Assembly (NCBI GenBank): GCA_038236995.1
Contig: JBBRZE010000010.1
Span: forward strand, 1-64,000
Reading direction: 5' to 3'
Source of the DNA: JAAFHB01 sp038236995
GTDB taxonomy: Bacteria; Bacteroidota; Bacteroidia; Bacteroidales; Prolixibacteraceae
Length of the DNA stretch: 64,000 nucleotides
Each line of letters opens with the position of its first letter. Position 1 is the first letter of the stretch. Below the pieces are notes generated by a model. That model was given only the letters and a program-made list of their open reading frames with translations. It was not told the origin of the DNA and did no database searches. Below, in pieces: positions 7,859-17,292 of the stretch. The translations under genes and the position numbers were made by a program.

Positions 7859-9031
7859 ATGAAGAAATTCAACATTTTAGTAATTAATGATAATGTCAGG
7901 GATATGGTATCTCTTCAGGAGATTCTGGTTGCAAATGATTTTGTTGTAAAAACTGCCACAAGTGGTAATGCGGGATTGAAGATATTGACAGAAGGACTAA
8001 CCGATCTTGTTTATATCGGTGTTAATATGGCAGAAAAGTCAGATTATCAGACTTGTAAGACGATTAAATTAAATCCTGATTTGAAGAGAACTCCTGTTAT
8101 ATTTATTGTTGGCAACGATGATTTAATCTTTGTTAAAGAAATTTATGAATCAGGGGGTGATGATTATATTACAAAACCATTTGTGTGGAGCGAATTATTG
8201 ATGAAAGCAAGAATTCACCTCGAGTTAAAGTATAGTCGGGAGATGTCGAGGAATATGAATCAAATACTTGAGGCCAAAGTCTCCCAGCGGACGGTTGAAC
8301 TTGAGGATTCGATAACAAAGCTTGGTGAAGCTAAGAAGGAACTTGAATTACTAAACATTGCCAAATCTGAATTTTTGAATCTTATCAGTCACGAGATCAG
8401 AACTCCACTTAATGGTATTATGGGAAGTTTGGCATTAATAGGTCGTTACCAATACACCGAAGAGGTGAACCGCTACTTCTCTCTGTTAGATACATCAGTT
8501 AAGCGTCTCGAAAAATTCTCAAACACAATTTTGGAAGCTTCAACTTTGCGGTTAAAAGGAGAAAAAGCATTGAAAAAGCTTGACGTCGATCTTGTTGAGG
8601 TAATTCAGGTTGCAATCGATGAGAGCTCCAAAAAATTTTTAGAGAAAAATATTGATCTTGTGGTTCAAAACGATACGACCAATTCATCCCTCAAAGGTGA
8701 TCCAAAACTACTATTGAAAAGTTTTTCGGCTGTTTTGGATAACTCCTTTAAATTCACTCCCAAGGAGGGGAAGGTGGAGATCAAAATTAGTAACGATGCC
8801 AACGGATTTATAAAAGTTAGCATTGCTGATAATGGAAGGGGTTTTTCGAAAATTGCGATGGACAATATCTATAAACCGCTCAGTAATCTTGAAGCGCATT
8901 TTGATCAGAATACAGGGATGGGACTGCATCTTGCAAAATTAGTCGTTGATGCGCATGCAGGATTTATCTCAGCCGGTAATCGTAACCCGAAAGGTGCACT
9001 TATCGAAATTCTCCTGCCTGCAAAGCATTGA
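7859..9031 (+). CDS. histidine kinase with an N-terminal degenerate receiver domain
   Basis: A 390-residue soluble signalling protein without membrane segments. Residues 1-125 form a response-regulator receiver fold, residues about 125-168 a coiled coil, residues 168-235 a HisKA dimerisation domain with the phospho-accepting His178 (SEFLNLISHEIRTPLNGIMG), and residues 280-390 a HATPase domain with the N box (Asn295), the G1 motif DNGRGFS (324-330) and GMGLHLAK (353-360). The kinase half looks active. In the receiver, the position of the phospho-accepting Asp is Gly54 (DLVYIGVNM where DLxLLDxMMP is usual), while the conserved Lys106 (ITKPF) is kept. It may therefore be controlled by ligand or protein binding rather than by phosphotransfer. 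No partner regulator is adjacent. It is tail to tail with the next gene, 3 bases apart. Confidence 0.9.
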   Translation: MKKFNILVINDNVRDMVSLQEILVANDFVVKTATSGNAGLKILTEGLTDLVYIGVNMAEKSDYQTCKTIKLNPDLKRTPVIFIVGNDDLIFVKEIYESGGDDYITKPFVWSELLMKARIHLELKYSREMSRNMNQILEAKVSQRTVELEDSITKLGEAKKELELLNIAKSEFLNLISHEIRTPLNGIMGSLALIGRYQYTEEVNRYFSLLDTSVKRLEKFSNTILEASTLRLKGEKALKKLDVDLVEVIQVAIDESSKKFLEKNIDLVVQNDTTNSSLKGDPKLLLKSFSAVLDNSFKFTPKEGKVEIKISNDANGFIKVSIADNGRGFSKIAMDNIYKPLSNLEAHFDQNTGMGLHLAKLVVDAHAGFISAGNRNPKGALIEILLPAKH

Positions 9032-9034
9032 TGG

Positions 9035-9751
9035 TTATTTTGATGTGATATATCTGACAGCCTGCATAATTAATTGACGGTAATTGGGATCGTTATAACT
9101 ATACTTATCATGTCCAGGCTGGATATAAACAATTTTTGAGTTCTCTTTTTTCAAGGTCCATCCAATCAGGATATTGCTTTTGGGATGATCGGTTGAAAGG
9201 AGGGGATCGATTTCAGAAAGAACTTCCAGATTGCCATATACTTCGTCTCTGAGAACGAATTGCTTCAACCCCCTGGTTACCGGATGCGACTTTTGCACCA
9301 CCTGAACATAGAAATCGACGTCGTGCTGGTAGGATGAGGCGCCGAATTTTGCGTCCTTTTTCTTTTCGTAATATTTTCCGCCGACAATACTTTCATATTC
9401 GGGCCAATCCTGGTAGGCACATATTGAATGGTGCAGAAATAACAGCCCTTTTCCTGCATTTAATAGTCGGTAATATGATTTTTTCTCGTCGTCGGTGATT
9501 GTTTTTGGCATATCATAAAACACAACGGCATCAAACGAAGCCAAATCAATGGTCCCAAGCTGAGTTCTCGCTTCCGGATGAATGAGTTCTGTATAAGTCA
9601 TATTATTGAAAGAATCGAACATTTGAAAAAATGACTCCCGATCAAAATCATGACCACCAGTAATAATCAGAATTTTAGATTTTCTTGCTGATGCACTGAT
9701 GCTTACAAATAGTAAAATGATAAACAATGTTAGGGTAGTTTGAATTTTCAT
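9035..9751 (-). CDS. secreted ThuA-domain protein (second copy)
   Basis: A 238-residue exported protein with a signal peptide (about residues 1-22, ending SISASA) and a ThuA-like domain. Motifs are KSKILIITGGHDFDRESFF, FDAVVFYDMP, GKGLLFLHHSICAYQDWPEY, the YYEKK loop, SHPVTRGL, DEVYGNLEV, and IVYIQPGHDKYSYNDPNYRQ near the end, where the His-rich segment of the family lies. It differs strongly from the ThuA protein at 446-1216, so it is not a recent duplicate. The family is associated with sugar catabolism, and no reaction can be assigned. A 52-base gap separates it from the M16 peptidase gene upstream, so the two may share a transcript. Confidence 0.82.
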   Translation of the reverse strand: MKIQTTLTLFIILLFVSISASARKSKILIITGGHDFDRESFFQMFDSFNNMTYTELIHPEARTQLGTIDLASFDAVVFYDMPKTITDDEKKSYYRLLNAGKGLLFLHHSICAYQDWPEYESIVGGKYYEKKKDAKFGASSYQHDVDFYVQVVQKSHPVTRGLKQFVLRDEVYGNLEVLSEIDPLLSTDHPKSNILIGWTLKKENSKIVYIQPGHDKYSYNDPNYRQLIMQAVRYITSK

Positions 9752-9803
9752 GATTTTTTCAGGTATGGTATTAATCCGGTAATTAAAGTAAATGATTTAA
9801 TTC

Positions 9804-12614
9804 CTAATTTGTAGTCAATTCCGGCATCAAGGCTACACTAATATAATTTTTAAAGTCAAATGTGCGTAAAGCTGCAGATTTTAAAGACTTTGTGGTTAAT
9901 GCTTCCACTGCAACATCAAATTCATTAAAGGTTTTAAAATCACCCTCTTTATTCAGGTAATAGGTTTTGAGTACACCTTCCCAGTAGCTATTTTCACGTA
10001 AATTTGTTTCATGCTCACGTTTAATTTTTTCGCGGGCTTTATCGACCTCATCTTGAGTAGGTCCTTTCTCGATAAGATCGCGAATTGCAGAAAAGACCGA
10101 TTCTTTCAATTCATTAAGCTTTTCGGGAGAGGTTCCATAATAAATAGTCATTTCATAATCGGTAACAGGCCATTTATTGTATCCTGGCTGCGCTCCAATA
10201 TAATAAACACTTGATTTATCTTCACGAATACTTTCTAATAGTCTTGTAGTAAGTATTTTACTTAGCGCATCAAGTTCGATGATATCTTTGGTGGAATACT
10301 CAAGCTTTCCATGAAACAGTATATATTGGATGGATTTGGATTCTTTTCCTTTATGTACAATCTTCTCAATTACTCCAGTTGGTTTACGAATACCAAGATC
10401 GACCCAATGCTCCGTTTTTTTGGCTTGAGGTAGCGAAGCCAGGTATTTTTCGATCAATGGTTTGATTGTAACAGTATCAATTTTCCCAACAAAGAAATAA
10501 GTAAATGCACCAGGATTGGCAAAGCGTTCTTTACCAATTTGTTCAATTCTTGCGAAATTTGCTTCGTCAAGCATTTCCTTTGAAATGGGTTTCATGCGTG
10601 GGTGATAATTTGAAGTAACAACACTGAATGTGTCGGCAAATGCACTCTCGGGTGAGACATCCTTATTGTCCAATTCGCTTCTAGTACGTGTAATGAATGA
10701 TGAGAAAGCAGTTTCGTCGAAACGGGGCTGCGTAAAATATAGATTGATCAGCTGAAATAGTGTCTCCACGTCCGAAACATTTGAAGATCCGTCTAAACCT
10801 TGAGTAAGCATTTTAATAGTCGGCGTTACAGAGACTTCTTTTGCCGCAAGCATTTTTTGGAGCGTAGTCAGCTTAAAATCAGCAATCCCACTCATATCCA
10901 TTATTGTTGCGGCAACCGATGCCGAAATATTGTCAGTTTGCGGATAAAGTGATTCTCCGCCCCATGAGAAGCCGGTGAAAAGTATTTCATCATCTTTAAA
11001 ATCAGTCAGTTTTAAAACTACTTTCGATCCATTGGAGAGTGTCCATTCAAAAGAATCAACTTCCGGAATTTTCTTTTCACTGGTCACTTTTCCAGCAACC
11101 GGTATCGTTTTCATCAATGGCTCATTTGATGTTTCATCGGAATAGGCCAAAATATTTCCTTGCTTAACTTCGGCCAACACATTCTTGATTTCTGCTTCTG
11201 AAGGAGCAGATACACCCGTTACTTCAGGAGCTGTAACTACAACAACGCGATTCTCATCTGTAATCCACTTCCTGGCAAGCTCGTTAACTTCCTCTAATGT
11301 AATGGCGGGTAGGAAGGCTTTATAATAGGCGAATTCCAATTCTATTCCGGGAACTGGTTCTTTTCGCAACAAAAAATTGCGGCTATATTCCTCGGCGATG
11401 CTCATTGATTCTCTTTTATCACGCTCGTTATAAGCTGATTCCATCGACTTAAGCATTGCCTCTTTATTTCGGTCAAGTTCAGTTTGTGTGAAACCAAACT
11501 TTCGGATCCGTTCATTCTCAATTAATACAGCATTTAAACCTGCAGAAATTTTTCCGGGATGAGCGATGGCCGTAGAAGTATAAACATCTGAAGGACCTAT
11601 TAAACCACCATAACCTGATTGTCCCATCACAAACGGTGGGTTTTCTTTTTGAGTCAATTCCGCAAGCCGTAAATTAATCATTTGATTATAAAGGTTGTAT
11701 ACAATCGAGGTTCGGTAACCTTTCACGGTCGGGTCGATCTCCATTGGATGTTTGATATAAAGAGAAGCAGCTGAATAGGTGGCTTCTTTATCGGTTACGA
11801 TTTTCACGAGTGTTTCTGCATTACCTGGGACCGGAAACCTATTTTTCTTCCTTGCGTTTAATTTCGCAGGAATGGCTGAAAACTTCTCTTCGATCATTTT
11901 AACCATTTTAGGCTGATCAAAATCGCCTACAACAATTAGAGCCTGCAAATCAGGACGATACCAGTCGTTTCTGAAGCGTTTTAAAACTTCAGGCTTACAT
12001 TTATCGATGATCTCCATTTCTCCAATAGGTAAACGTGTTGCATATTTCGAATTTTTAAGGAATACCGGTAACCACTGATTCATCATTCGTTGTTGTGCAC
12101 CCTGACCTCCGCGCCATTCCTCATGAATAACACCACGTTCTTTATTAATTTCATCATCAGAATCAGTAACTTGTGAAGCCCAATCGTAAAGAACCTGAAG
12201 ACCTTTCTGAACGTACTCTTCTTTATCGAGCGGAACTTTTACCATGTAAACGGTTTCATCGAAACTCGTGTATGCATTAATCTCAGGGCCAAATTCCATC
12301 CCGATGGACTCAAAATACTGTACGAGTTCATTTTTAGGGAAATTTTTGGTTCCGTTAAAGCTCATGTGCTCGCAAAAGTGAGCAATTCCGCGTTGATCAG
12401 CGTCTTCGAGAACAGAACCGGCTGATACAACAAGCATCATTTCTGCCCTGTTTTTAGGTGTCGAATTTGCTTTAACGTAATAGGTCAACCCATTTTTAAG
12501 AACACCTTTGCTGGTTGTCGGATCAAACGGGATTGGATCGGACAGCCGGAAAGGCTGTGCAAAAAGATGAACGACCGTCAAAATTAAGAGCTGGGTTAGC
12601 AATATCTTTCTCAT
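9804..12614 (-). CDS. periplasmic M16-family zinc metallopeptidase
   Basis: A 936-residue two-lobe M16 peptidase of the pitrilysin/PqqL-like group. A signal peptide covers about residues 1-20 (LLILTVVHLFAQ). The inverted zinc motif HFCEH is at residues 79-83, with the third ligand Glu159 in EINKERGVIHEEWR, the expected 76 residues after the second His. Four M16 domains follow. The second half lacks an HxxEH motif and serves as the inactive partner lobe, as is normal. These enzymes degrade peptides in the periplasm. It follows the HAD gene by 9 bases on the same strand, probably in one operon. Confidence 0.92.
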   Translation of the reverse strand: MRKILLTQLLILTVVHLFAQPFRLSDPIPFDPTTSKGVLKNGLTYYVKANSTPKNRAEMMLVVSAGSVLEDADQRGIAHFCEHMSFNGTKNFPKNELVQYFESIGMEFGPEINAYTSFDETVYMVKVPLDKEEYVQKGLQVLYDWASQVTDSDDEINKERGVIHEEWRGGQGAQQRMMNQWLPVFLKNSKYATRLPIGEMEIIDKCKPEVLKRFRNDWYRPDLQALIVVGDFDQPKMVKMIEEKFSAIPAKLNARKKNRFPVPGNAETLVKIVTDKEATYSAASLYIKHPMEIDPTVKGYRTSIVYNLYNQMINLRLAELTQKENPPFVMGQSGYGGLIGPSDVYTSTAIAHPGKISAGLNAVLIENERIRKFGFTQTELDRNKEAMLKSMESAYNERDKRESMSIAEEYSRNFLLRKEPVPGIELEFAYYKAFLPAITLEEVNELARKWITDENRVVVVTAPEVTGVSAPSEAEIKNVLAEVKQGNILAYSDETSNEPLMKTIPVAGKVTSEKKIPEVDSFEWTLSNGSKVVLKLTDFKDDEILFTGFSWGGESLYPQTDNISASVAATIMDMSGIADFKLTTLQKMLAAKEVSVTPTIKMLTQGLDGSSNVSDVETLFQLINLYFTQPRFDETAFSSFITRTRSELDNKDVSPESAFADTFSVVTSNYHPRMKPISKEMLDEANFARIEQIGKERFANPGAFTYFFVGKIDTVTIKPLIEKYLASLPQAKKTEHWVDLGIRKPTGVIEKIVHKGKESKSIQYILFHGKLEYSTKDIIELDALSKILTTRLLESIREDKSSVYYIGAQPGYNKWPVTDYEMTIYYGTSPEKLNELKESVFSAIRDLIEKGPTQDEVDKAREKIKREHETNLRENSYWEGVLKTYYLNKEGDFKTFNEFDVAVEALTTKSLKSAALRTFDFKNYISVALMPELTTN

Positions 12615-12623
12615 ATTCTTCGG

Positions 12624-13451
12624 CTATAAATGCTTGTTCACAGCATGGCTAAATCCATCTTCGTCGTGGGCCAGGCTTATCGGGTATTTGATTTTTAGTT
12701 CTTCCGGAGCATTTTCTACAACATACGAATGATGAGTAAAATCGAGCATCTCAAGATCATTGAAATCATTTCCAATGCCCATTGTATTTTCCCGGGCAAT
12801 ACCGGTAATCCGGCAAATCTCCTCAATTCCATGTGCTTTTGAAACGCCATTGGGAAATATCTCCATCCAGGTGTAATCCGGATTAAGAGGAGAGGTGGTT
12901 CGGATAACACTTAACGTTGGAAAAGTTCGTAGTATCTTCTCTTTAAAAAGCTCAAATTGATTGCTTTCGCGCTGAAAAAACATCAGGAGCTGTGATGATA
13001 TAAAAGGCTTTCCCGCTTCTATTTTATCAGCGGTGCCAAATTTCTTGTGATGCCCGACATACCGTGTCAGTTCAGGACATTCGTAGCTTTCCCACCATGC
13101 GAAATTATGGTTGTCGGGCAATTCACGCGAAACTTTGAAATTTTGATTTTCACGGATCAAAAAATCAATGATCTCACCGGTTGTCGAAGCGGGAATAGAA
13201 ACAGCGCGGATTAACTGTTGAGATTTCCAATCCATTATTCCGGCGCCGGAAGAAACAATCACAAAATCAAACGGGGAATTTTCGTTTAAAACCTGTCTGA
13301 CTTTATACAGATTCCGTCCTGTTGCTGCAACTCTGCAGACACCTAAATTTCCCAATCTTTCAAGCGTCTCCTTATCTGTGATGCTTATCGACTGATCTGA
13401 CTGTAAAAGGGTGCCGTCAAGATCGGTGACAACCATTTTTACTTCTGGCAT
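12624..13451 (-). CDS. HAD-superfamily (Cof-type) phosphatase
   Basis: A 275-residue cytoplasmic HAD hydrolase of the Cof/IIB type. Motif I is VVTDLDGTLL with nucleophile Asp10 and acid/base Asp12, motif II is AATGRN, motif III is the Lys in GVSKAHGIEEI, and motif IV is GIGNDFNDLEML. The cap lies between motifs II and III. Relatives dephosphorylate sugar phosphates, flavin mononucleotide or pyridoxal phosphate, and specificity cannot be read from sequence. It is the first gene of a likely two- or three-gene minus-strand operon with the M16 peptidase. Confidence 0.88.
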   Translation of the reverse strand: MPEVKMVVTDLDGTLLQSDQSISITDKETLERLGNLGVCRVAATGRNLYKVRQVLNENSPFDFVIVSSGAGIMDWKSQQLIRAVSIPASTTGEIIDFLIRENQNFKVSRELPDNHNFAWWESYECPELTRYVGHHKKFGTADKIEAGKPFISSQLLMFFQRESNQFELFKEKILRTFPTLSVIRTTSPLNPDYTWMEIFPNGVSKAHGIEEICRITGIARENTMGIGNDFNDLEMLDFTHHSYVVENAPEELKIKYPISLAHDEDGFSHAVNKHL

Positions 13452-14040
13452 AAATATCTGATTTGTATTAATTTAAATATATAAACTCCAATTTTGAATT
13501 GCGAAAATTCCATCTAATTTGAAGGATACTAAAATAGTGCTTTGTAGTGGTTGTAGTGTGCTAACCGGGATAATTTATTCGAATATAATTTAATTGTAAA
13601 TTTTAAAATAGAAGTATCCTTAAGAATATCAAAATACCCTTCTAATTTCAAATCATCCCAGAAATACGAATTTAGAGATGTTGTATTTTTTATTCTGCAG
13701 AACGATATCCCAATTAAGCTGGACGTATTGACTAAAATGGATTGGAAGCAGGTCTGAGTAGAGACTTGGTGCAAAATAGAATTCATTTTTAGACATGTTT
13801 GCCTTTAGTTTAGCAGACCAAGGCAGTATAATTGAACAAATTGCTGTATTGCATTCACATATACAAGTAGATACGTCTTATACATATTACTTAAATACCA
13901 TATTTTTCATCGTCGGTTTTTGTAAAAAAAGTTTTATAATTTAGCCGACTGAATATTCAGTAGTGAAAAATTTCTATACTGAGATTCTATGTGTGCCAAC
14001 TTAGTGTTCAGAAATAAAACTTATTTTATACCAAACGATT
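13452..14040. other. 589-bp AT-rich intergenic region ahead of the V-ATPase operon
   Basis: It separates divergent genes (HAD on minus, V-ATPase on plus) and must hold both promoters. An 85-codon minus-strand frame at 13529-13786 has no recognisable product, biased A/T-rich composition and no family resemblance, so it is not called. No exact TAnnTTTG element lies close to the ATPase start. The one clear structure is the palindrome at 13948-13961. Confidence 0.6.
13948..13961. promoter_or_regulatory. perfect 14-bp palindrome upstream of the V-ATPase operon
   Basis: ACTGAATATTCAGT reads identically on both strands and is centred 86 bases before the start codon of the subunit E gene. The size and position suit an operator for a dimeric regulator. 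The protein that might bind is not known. Confidence 0.45.
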
Positions 14041-14658
14041 ATGAATAACAGACTTCAGGAACTCACTGATAAAATTTATCAGGAAGGAATATCAAAAGGG
14101 CAGGAGGAGGCTGATTTGATAATATCCAAAGCAAATGCTGAAGCTACTAAAATATTGGCTGATGCCGAACTCGAAGTTGATCGGATTTTGATGGTCGCAA
14201 ACAAGAAAGCAACTGATCTTAAGGAGAATACAAATTCAGAGATTAAGCTTGCCGCCAGGCAAGCTATTGAAGCGTTAAAACAGGAAGTTGTTAATTTGAT
14301 AAACGGATCCATTACATCAGAAGATATTAAAGCCGGAATTTGTGATATCAAATTTATTCAAAAGGCAATCGAAATGATGGTTATAAATTGGGCCACAAAT
14401 TTCGGAGCTGAGCTTGATATGAAAATCCTCGTGCCTGAAAAAGATGAAAGAATTCTTAATGATTACTTTAATTCTGTAGCTAAAGGACTTTTAGACAAAG
14501 GTTTTTCTATTGATTCGGTTAATGGGCTTAAGACGGGCTTTCAGGTAACGCCAAATAAAGGAGGATATAAAATCAGTTTCACGGATCAGGATTTTATTGC
14601 CTTTTTTCAGGAATATCTTCGACCTAAGGTGGTTGAGCTTATATTTGACAAGAAATAA
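14041..14658 (+). CDS. atpE: V-type ATPase subunit E
   Basis: A 205-residue peripheral-stalk subunit and the first gene of the V-type ATPase operon. Residues about 15-80 form a long charged, Ala-rich helix that would pair with another stalk helix, as in archaeal and bacterial E subunits (IISKANAEATKILADAELEV region). The C-terminal globular half ends in LRPKVVELIF, a usual ending for subunit E. No separate subunit G/H gene is present, so the other stalk helix must come from elsewhere or E may self-associate. The call rests on the helix pattern plus its fixed first position before the DUF2764, A, B and D genes in Bacteroidota, chlamydial and spirochaete operons. Confidence 0.88.
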   Translation: MNNRLQELTDKIYQEGISKGQEEADLIISKANAEATKILADAELEVDRILMVANKKATDLKENTNSEIKLAARQAIEALKQEVVNLINGSITSEDIKAGICDIKFIQKAIEMMVINWATNFGAELDMKILVPEKDERILNDYFNSVAKGLLDKGFSIDSVNGLKTGFQVTPNKGGYKISFTDQDFIAFFQEYLRPKVVELIFDKK

Positions 14659-14673
14659 TTTAAACATTTTCGC

Positions 14674-15525
14674 GTGAGTAAGTATTATTGTCTTATCGCA
14701 GGCTTACCCGAAATTCGGGCGGAAGAATATAAACTACTTTATAATCTTGAGGAGTTTAAAGAGATTCTGAAAGGTGACCTGGACCAGAAGGATTTGGCCC
14801 TTGTAATGCTTTTTTACAGGAAGTTTGACAATATTAACCTGCTTAAATTTCTTATTAATTCTGATGTACAGTTCGATCCCCGGGGAAGTATTACCCCTGA
14901 TATGTTTGCGGAACTTACAAAACAGTTGAAGGAGCAGGAAATTTTTAAAGATGAACGATTCCCTGATTATTTCAGAGAATTTATCCCTGCTTTTCTGAAC
15001 GATAAACCCATTTTTCCTGGTCTTAGTTGGGAGGACCAACTGACAACGCTCTATTTCAATGCTTCCATAAAATACCCGAATCGGTTTATCGCCCAATGGT
15101 TTGAGTTTAACCTTGCCATTACCAATATTTTCACTGCAATAAATAGTCGAAATTTCTCCATCGATTTATCTGATACCATTGTAGGAACTGGCGAATTGAC
15201 CGAGACTATCCGAACAAGTAATGCAAAAGATTTTGGAATTGCACCTATATTTTCCTACCTCGACGAAGTAATGCGAATAGCAGATGAGGCCAACCTTTTG
15301 GAACGGGAGAAAAAAACCGATCTCTTAAAATGGTCATGGATAGCGGAAAATTCTTTTCATCATTACTTTAGTATTGAAAATATATTTGCCTATTTGCTGC
15401 AAACCGAGATTCTTGAACGATGGATTAACCTTAATCATGAAGTAGGAAGTAAGGTATTTAAAGATTTTATCGATCAGTTACAGGGATCTTTCCAATTTCC
15501 CGAAGAGTATAAACTAAATAAGTAA
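14674..15525 (+). CDS. DUF2764 V-type ATPase-associated protein
   Basis: A 283-residue, mostly alpha-helical cytoplasmic protein beginning MSKYYCLIAGLPEI, a typical DUF2764 start. GTG at 14674 is the start; the gap to the E gene is 15 bases and to the A gene 9. It always sits between the E and A genes in this operon type, and no subunit C or F gene is present here. It is therefore a good candidate for the subunit C (central-stalk socket) role. That role is inferred from position and helical content, not from a recognisable subunit C sequence signature. Confidence 0.85.
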   Translation: MSKYYCLIAGLPEIRAEEYKLLYNLEEFKEILKGDLDQKDLALVMLFYRKFDNINLLKFLINSDVQFDPRGSITPDMFAELTKQLKEQEIFKDERFPDYFREFIPAFLNDKPIFPGLSWEDQLTTLYFNASIKYPNRFIAQWFEFNLAITNIFTAINSRNFSIDLSDTIVGTGELTETIRTSNAKDFGIAPIFSYLDEVMRIADEANLLEREKKTDLLKWSWIAENSFHHYFSIENIFAYLLQTEILERWINLNHEVGSKVFKDFIDQLQGSFQFPEEYKLNK

Positions 15526-15534
15526 TCCAAGCAT

Positions 15535-17292
15535 ATGTCAACGAATGGCAAAGTTAAAGGAATAATAGCTAACCTGGTAATAGTCGAAGCCGATGGTCCG
15601 GTTTCCCAGAATGAGATCTGCTATCTGGAGACAAAGGGTACCAAATTGATGGCCGAAATTATAAAGGTGATTGGTGCGAACGCATACGTCCAGGTTTTTG
15701 AAAGTACACGAGGGCTTAGAATCGGAGATGAGGTTAGTTTTTCAGGTCACATGCTTGAGGTCATTTTAGGTCCCGGTATTTTGTCGCGAAACTACGATGG
15801 ATTACAAAACGATTTGGATAAAATGGAGGGCGTTTTCCTGAAAAGAGGTGATTATACGTATCCGCTTGACGTCGATCGGCTTTGGGCTTTTACCCCATTA
15901 GCGGTTCCAGGAGATGAAGTTATTGCAGGTTCCTGGCTTGCCGAAGTTCCGGAAAATGGTCAGCCTCATAAAATTATGGTTCCGTTTATTTTTGAAGGGA
16001 AATTTATTCTAAAATCAATAAAGACTGCCGGCCAATATAATATCAATGAACAAATCGCCGTTTTGATTGACGAGGATGGATCAGAGCATTCGTTAACGAT
16101 GATTCAGAAATGGCCAGTAAAAAAGGCCATTAAAGCATATCGTGAAAAGCCACGTCCATTTAAATTGCTTGAAACAGGTGTTCGTACGATCGATACCATC
16201 AATCCCATTGTCGAAGGAGGCACAGGTTTTATCCCGGGACCTTTTGGAACTGGAAAGACTGTTTTGCAGCACGCGATCTCAAAACAGGCAGAGGCCGATA
16301 TTGTGGTAATTGCCGCCTGCGGCGAGCGTGCAAACGAAGTTGTAGAGATATTTACCGAATTTCCGGAACTCGAGGATCCACATACAGGCCGTAAACTGAT
16401 GGAACGTACTGTGATAATAGCTAACACCTCCAATATGCCGGTTGCATCGCGGGAGGCTTCGGTTTACACGGCAATGACAATTTCTGAATACTATCGTTCT
16501 ATGGGATTGAAGGTTCTGATGATGGCCGATTCTACATCGCGTTGGGCACAGGCTTTGCGCGAAATGTCGAATCGTCTTGAAGAACTTCCCGGTCAGGATG
16601 CATTCCCAATGGACCTTTCCGCAATTATTGCGAACTTCTATTCAAGGGCTGGATTTGTTTTTCTGAACAATGGTAAAACCGGTTCTGTCACTTTTATTGG
16701 TACTGTTTCGCCGGCAGGTGGTAACCTGAAAGAGCCTGTAACCGAATCGACGAAGAAAGCGGCTCGTTGCTTCTATGCGCTTCAACAGAGTCGTGCCGAC
16801 AGCAAACGCTATCCGGCTATAAACCCTATTGATTCCTATTCCAAATACCTGGAATATCCTGAATTTGAGGAATATATCGAAAAGCGCATTGGATCCAAAT
16901 GGATTCCGATGGTCAATGAAGCCAAAACGATTCTTCAACGAGGGATGGAAGTGAGTGAACAAATTGATATTCTTGGAGATGATGGCGTTCCTATCGATTA
17001 TCACCTCAAATTATGGAAATCGGAGATTATTGATTTTGTAATCCTTCAGCAGGATGCTTTCGATAAGATTGATATGCTTACACCGCTCGAAAGACAACAA
17101 TACATGCTTGGGAAGGTGATGGAAATTTGTAATCGTGATTTCACATTTGATAACTTTGCAGAGGTATCTGGTTATTTTAAACGGATTATCAATACTTTAC
17201 GACAAATGAATTATTCTGATTACGAATCAGAGAAATTTATTGGATATGAAAATGAGTTAAAGGATATTATAAAAGAGAGGGAAGTGGCATAA
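15535..17292 (+). CDS. atpA: V-type ATPase catalytic subunit A
   Basis: A 585-residue catalytic subunit that binds and hydrolyses ATP in the cytoplasmic V1 head. The P-loop GPFGTGKTV is near residue 235, the bulge region that marks V-type A subunits lies before it (about residues 110-185), the acidic catalytic stretch ACGERANEV follows, and MADSTSRWAQALREMSNRLEELPG is a strong family signature (Walker B and after; core MADSTSRWAQALREMS). The length fits the family. The stop codon overlaps the start of subunit B (TAATG), which suggests translational coupling. Confidence 0.97.
   Translation: MSTNGKVKGIIANLVIVEADGPVSQNEICYLETKGTKLMAEIIKVIGANAYVQVFESTRGLRIGDEVSFSGHMLEVILGPGILSRNYDGLQNDLDKMEGVFLKRGDYTYPLDVDRLWAFTPLAVPGDEVIAGSWLAEVPENGQPHKIMVPFIFEGKFILKSIKTAGQYNINEQIAVLIDEDGSEHSLTMIQKWPVKKAIKAYREKPRPFKLLETGVRTIDTINPIVEGGTGFIPGPFGTGKTVLQHAISKQAEADIVVIAACGERANEVVEIFTEFPELEDPHTGRKLMERTVIIANTSNMPVASREASVYTAMTISEYYRSMGLKVLMMADSTSRWAQALREMSNRLEELPGQDAFPMDLSAIIANFYSRAGFVFLNNGKTGSVTFIGTVSPAGGNLKEPVTESTKKAARCFYALQQSRADSKRYPAINPIDSYSKYLEYPEFEEYIEKRIGSKWIPMVNEAKTILQRGMEVSEQIDILGDDGVPIDYHLKLWKSEIIDFVILQQDAFDKIDMLTPLERQQYMLGKVMEICNRDFTFDNFAEVSGYFKRIINTLRQMNYSDYESEKFIGYENELKDIIKEREVA

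Noticed and set aside
13529..13786. 85-codon minus-strand frame upstream of the V-ATPase operon
   Set aside because: No recognisable motif, odd composition and no sign of a start signal. It is more likely a chance frame in an AT-rich spacer.
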